From JANQMY01 sp965227095 (GTDB lineage: Bacteria; Pseudomonadota; Alphaproteobacteria; JANQMY01), in NCBI GenBank assembly GCA_965227095.1, contig CBDDFL010000001.1, positions 2,046,001 to 2,110,000 on the forward strand: 64,000 nt of DNA. The letters run 5' to 3'. Below the pieces are notes generated by a model. That model was not told where the DNA came from and did no database searches. It was given only the letters and a program-made list of their open reading frames with translations. Every line of letters starts with the position of its first letter. Within the stretch, counting starts at the first letter, position 1. Both the position numbers and the translations under genes were made by a program. Positions 61,676 through 64,000 of the stretch are shown here, in pieces.

Positions 61676-62638
61676 TTAGTTGTGTGATTTTTCGCGGGTT
61701 AAAGAGACATAAGATCGGTTAAGAAAGACGTCAAGATTTCCAGGGTTCGCCTTCATCTCGAAATCGAATTCACCCGTCGGTTTGGTCGCCACAATTTCCT
61801 CATAAGTCTTGCCCTGATTGATCAGCGCCATCATGCGTTCGCGTACGATCGACAAGATCTCTATATATCTCTTCAGCTTCGCGCGATTGGTTATCGGCCC
61901 ATGTCCTGGAATAACGATGGTTTCATCATCAATCATGTCGTGGACCACTTGGCAAAACTCGATCATGCCACTGAGGTCGCCGCCATTATCGGCATCAATA
62001 AAGGGATAGCCCGAAAAATTAAATACATCACCCAAATGAACGGCATTCTGCCCACGGAAGATAACGGCCGTATCCCCTGTTGTATGGGCGGGGCCTGCAT
62101 GTACAAGGTCTATCTTTTCACCATTGAAATGGAACTGCATGGTCGTGTCATAGGTGATGACGGACCGGGCATCCTTCGGATAGGCTTTCTGTTCGTATGC
62201 GAACGGGCCAAAATCAATTAGATTGTCCGATAGCATTTTTTCGCGAGAGGCGGCGTGGGAGACAATCCAAGTTCCTTCTTTGCCAAGGGCGAGGTTGCCA
62301 TCGGCATGGTCGAAATGCCAATGAGTGTTGATGGCAAAGTCCACCTTATCGCTTCCCAACTCACCAAGCGCTGTTTTTATTTTTGGCATCAGTTGCGGAA
62401 ACTGGTCGTCAACAATAAGGACGCCGTCGTCACCGCTTGAAACGGCGATGTTGCCGCCAAGGCCAAACAATACATGCAGATTGTCCGCGACTTTCTCAGT
62501 TTTGATGTCTGTTTTTTCGAAATCCCAGCCAAACAGCTCGAGCATTTGATCTAGGGTCAATACGTTTTCGTGTGCGAAAACAGGTGCCGCGAAAGCAATT
62601 CCCACCGCAATGGCACATACGGCTGTGAATTTTCTCAT
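61676..62638 (-). CDS. Secreted metallo-beta-lactamase-fold hydrolase
   Basis: 320 residues. A clear signal peptide (KFTAVCAIAVGIAFAAPVFA) precedes an MBL fold with the zinc motif NTHWHFDHADGN (H-x-H-x-D-H), a later His (AGPAHTTGDTAV) and the C-terminal IPGHGPITN histidine. The spacing resembles quinoprotein-relay/SoxH-like hydrolases more than antibiotic beta-lactamases. It would act in the periplasm. The downstream acyl-CoA dehydrogenase probably shares its transcript. Confidence 0.88.
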   Translation of the reverse strand: MRKFTAVCAIAVGIAFAAPVFAHENVLTLDQMLELFGWDFEKTDIKTEKVADNLHVLFGLGGNIAVSSGDDGVLIVDDQFPQLMPKIKTALGELGSDKVDFAINTHWHFDHADGNLALGKEGTWIVSHAASREKMLSDNLIDFGPFAYEQKAYPKDARSVITYDTTMQFHFNGEKIDLVHAGPAHTTGDTAVIFRGQNAVHLGDVFNFSGYPFIDADNGGDLSGMIEFCQVVHDMIDDETIVIPGHGPITNRAKLKRYIEILSIVRERMMALINQGKTYEEIVATKPTGEFDFEMKANPGNLDVFLNRSYVSLTREKSHN

Positions 62639-62700
62639 GAAGCGTTCTTTCTTGTTTCTCGTTGTATTGCTTTCACAAATCGTATCAGGAGAGTCAGGCG

Positions 62701-63630
62701 TCAGCGAGCGTTCCGTTGGTACCAGTTTCGGATGACGTCATCTGATGCATCCCATTGCGGGCCGGGATATCCCGATGGTAAGCGCCATTCGTCCGCAAGC
62801 TGCTGGGCGCGTTCTATCAACGCTGACTCAAACTTCAGTTGTTCGCGAATATTTCGTGCCAACAGGATACCGGAAGGTTGCCCGTATCGTTCCGCGAGCA
62901 GATAGTATTTCATCGCCTGCAAGTTATTGCGGCGAAAAAAGACGGCCCGCGAGGAAGATCCAGTAGCATCCGCAACGCTGCGCCCGTTTGTGCCACCGAT
63001 TTGTCCCCTGATTAAACGTGTGTACCAAGCGCCCCCATCGCGAAACCCGCTGCGGATAGCATTGACCACGCGGCTTGAGGCCGCCAGGCTTTCTTTGTTG
63101 AGATCCGTGCGCACGGGGGTGGTGATTTCAGCGTCGCCGCCGCGTTGCTCGTCGTACACTTCGCCGAGTTGCACCATGCCCTTGGCGCCGCGTGTACTCA
63201 GGATGTAGTTGAGCCGTTCCTCTGCTTGCGCCCATTCTTCGGTGGTGATGATCTTTTGGAGCTTCAAAAGCTCTTTCCGCGCAGTCGCTTTCTTTTCGAA
63301 AGCTTCATAAGCCGTAAGCAATGAGATGCCGTGACGGGACGGGTTGATCAGTGCAAGGTAGTACCACACATAGGCTTCGACTTTGTCTTCCGTGTACCGT
63401 TCACCGGCAAGATATTGGTTGCCCAATTCTACCTGACAAAAAATTTCGTCCTCGCGCCAGGCGCAGACCCGCCATAGTTCTTCGGCGCGGTTATAAAGGC
63501 CATTGTCAAAATGTGATTTTGCTGCGGAATAATCCGCCCAAGCTGCGGACGGTGCTGAAACCACTCCCGCGATTGCGCTTGTCGCAGCGACACATAATGC
63601 CGCCGCCAGTCTTACATAAGTGCGAGCCAC
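62701..63630 (-). CDS. Secreted Sel1/TPR-like repeat protein
   Basis: 309 residues with a signal peptide (LAAALCVAATSAIAGVV...AAWA). The mature protein starts with YSAAKSHFDNGLYNRAEELW and CQVELGNQYLAG, which are Sel1-like/TPR-like helical pairs, with VEAYVWYYLALIN as another. The second half is less regular, with MKYYLLAERYGQPSGILLAR near residue 255 as a further Sel1-type repeat. No catalytic motif is seen. Probably a periplasmic scaffolding or interaction protein; function unknown. Confidence 0.72.
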   Translation of the reverse strand: MARTYVRLAAALCVAATSAIAGVVSAPSAAWADYSAAKSHFDNGLYNRAEELWRVCAWREDEIFCQVELGNQYLAGERYTEDKVEAYVWYYLALINPSRHGISLLTAYEAFEKKATARKELLKLQKIITTEEWAQAEERLNYILSTRGAKGMVQLGEVYDEQRGGDAEITTPVRTDLNKESLAASSRVVNAIRSGFRDGGAWYTRLIRGQIGGTNGRSVADATGSSSRAVFFRRNNLQAMKYYLLAERYGQPSGILLARNIREQLKFESALIERAQQLADEWRLPSGYPGPQWDASDDVIRNWYQRNAR

Positions 63631-63796
63631 TGTACTTCCCCCTGAACGCCTACGACGAGACTTGGTTAATTCAATTTAACCTTATCATGAAAGGCACAGG
63701 GGTGCGCTAGGGGGTTTGCTGGGGTGTGAATGAGGGCTCGCAGAGCCAAAACGCTTTAAAAAGCGCTGGTTTCTTCGGTACGTCTTAACGGACCGG

Positions 63797-64000
63797 TTAC
63801 TTTGCGATTGCCGGCTGCGCGTTTTTGATTGCGGGAAGTTCTTCCAGAAGACCCGTATCGACTGGTGATGTTTTAGGTGTGTACTCGTCAAAAGGATTGG
63901 AGGTTTGGCGGCAGGTTCCGTCAAAAAAGGCACCAGGTTCAATCACGAGGGCTTCCTGGGTAATATTGCCCTCTACATGGGCCGTATGCCGGATGCGCAC
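63797..64000 (-). CDS. Bactofilin (C-terminal part, 5' end outside window)
   Basis: The frame is open to the window edge; 67 residues are seen and the start lies beyond it. The segment AHVEGNITQEALVIEPGAFF continuing DGTCRQ is the repeating beta-helix pattern of bactofilins (DUF583), followed by a Pro-rich disordered tail. Bactofilins polymerise into cytoskeletal sheets near the inner membrane and position enzymes for cell-wall or stalk work. Only the last turn of the beta-helix and the tail are visible. Confidence 0.82.
   Translation of the reverse strand: MRIRHTAHVEGNITQEALVIEPGAFFDGTCRQTSNPFDEYTPKTSPVDTGLLEELPAIKNAQPAIAK

Noticed and set aside
1..64000. CRISPR array, rRNA operon or intact insertion sequence
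   Set aside because: No regularly spaced repeats, no rRNA-like sequence and no transposase gene with terminal inverted repeats were seen on reading the window.

Overview
The window reads as an alphaproteobacterial chromosome, probably marine or at least aerobic and Gram-negative. Evidence: a tRNA-His with the alphaproteobacterial-type acceptor end (A73 and a G1-U72 pair), TonB-dependent receptors, an AsmA protein, a bactofilin and PAS-type histidine kinases. I cannot name the genus; a Kordiimonadales/Sneathiellales-like or sphingomonad-related lineage is only a guess.

Left core (1-16.3 kb). A compact minus-strand operon encodes an eight-gene energy-transduction system of the Vibrio TonB2/TtpC kind: DUF3450 protein, long MotA/TolQ/ExbB protein, short ExbB, two ExbD, two TonB and a TPR protein. 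It is followed by a periplasmic binding protein, an AsmA protein, a Fe(III) binding protein and a two-domain iron permease (each iron gene with a Fur-like box), a PAS histidine kinase and an epoxide-hydrolase-like enzyme. The core stops at tRNA-His (16229-16305).

Accessory island (about 16.3-55.5 kb). It begins with two decayed tyrosine-recombinase C-termini directly downstream of tRNA-His. The first half (17-32 kb) is a sensing and catabolic block: FecI-type sigma factor, FecR, an STN-bearing TonB-dependent receptor, HSL-family esterase, acyl-CoA ligase, single-chain (BC-BCCP-CT) acyl-CoA carboxylase, serine beta-lactamase-fold lipoprotein and thioredoxin, then a TetR regulator divergent from an MpaB/DUF2236 oxygenase with a perfect palindromic operator between them. 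The second half (32-55 kb) is built from mirrored paralogous sets: two P450 'type A', two P450 'type B' and two APH/EcK-like small-molecule kinases arranged around a tail-to-tail point near 38.37 kb, plus a molybdopterin oxidoreductase. Next come a tandem-AsnC (double HTH-RAM) regulator, a second TonB-dependent receptor, an N-acyl-D-amino-acid-deacylase-like amidohydrolase, and a divergent block of two PEP-utilising (swivel-histidine) proteins, one stand-alone ATP-grasp protein, two DUF7064/7065-like barrel proteins and a VOC protein.

The most interesting reading is that the second half is an undescribed catabolic system for an imported, hydroxylated hydrophobic compound, used together with oxidation (P450, Mo enzyme) and phosphorylation of hydroxyls. 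Phosphorylation would be done by two APH-like kinases and by a split dikinase resembling rifampin phosphotransferase or phenylphosphate synthase, with one ATP-grasp subunit serving two substrate/phosphohistidine subunits. Five of its promoter regions share ACGCAA/TTGCG(T/A) half-sites, which suggests one regulon, plausibly under the tandem-AsnC regulator. The substrate is unknown.

Right core (55.8-64 kb). MsrQ-like heme membrane protein, GtrA protein, a large hybrid histidine kinase, PurU, an acyl-CoA dehydrogenase with a secreted metallo-beta-lactamase-fold hydrolase, a Sel1/TPR-like secreted protein and the C-terminal part of a bactofilin at the window edge.
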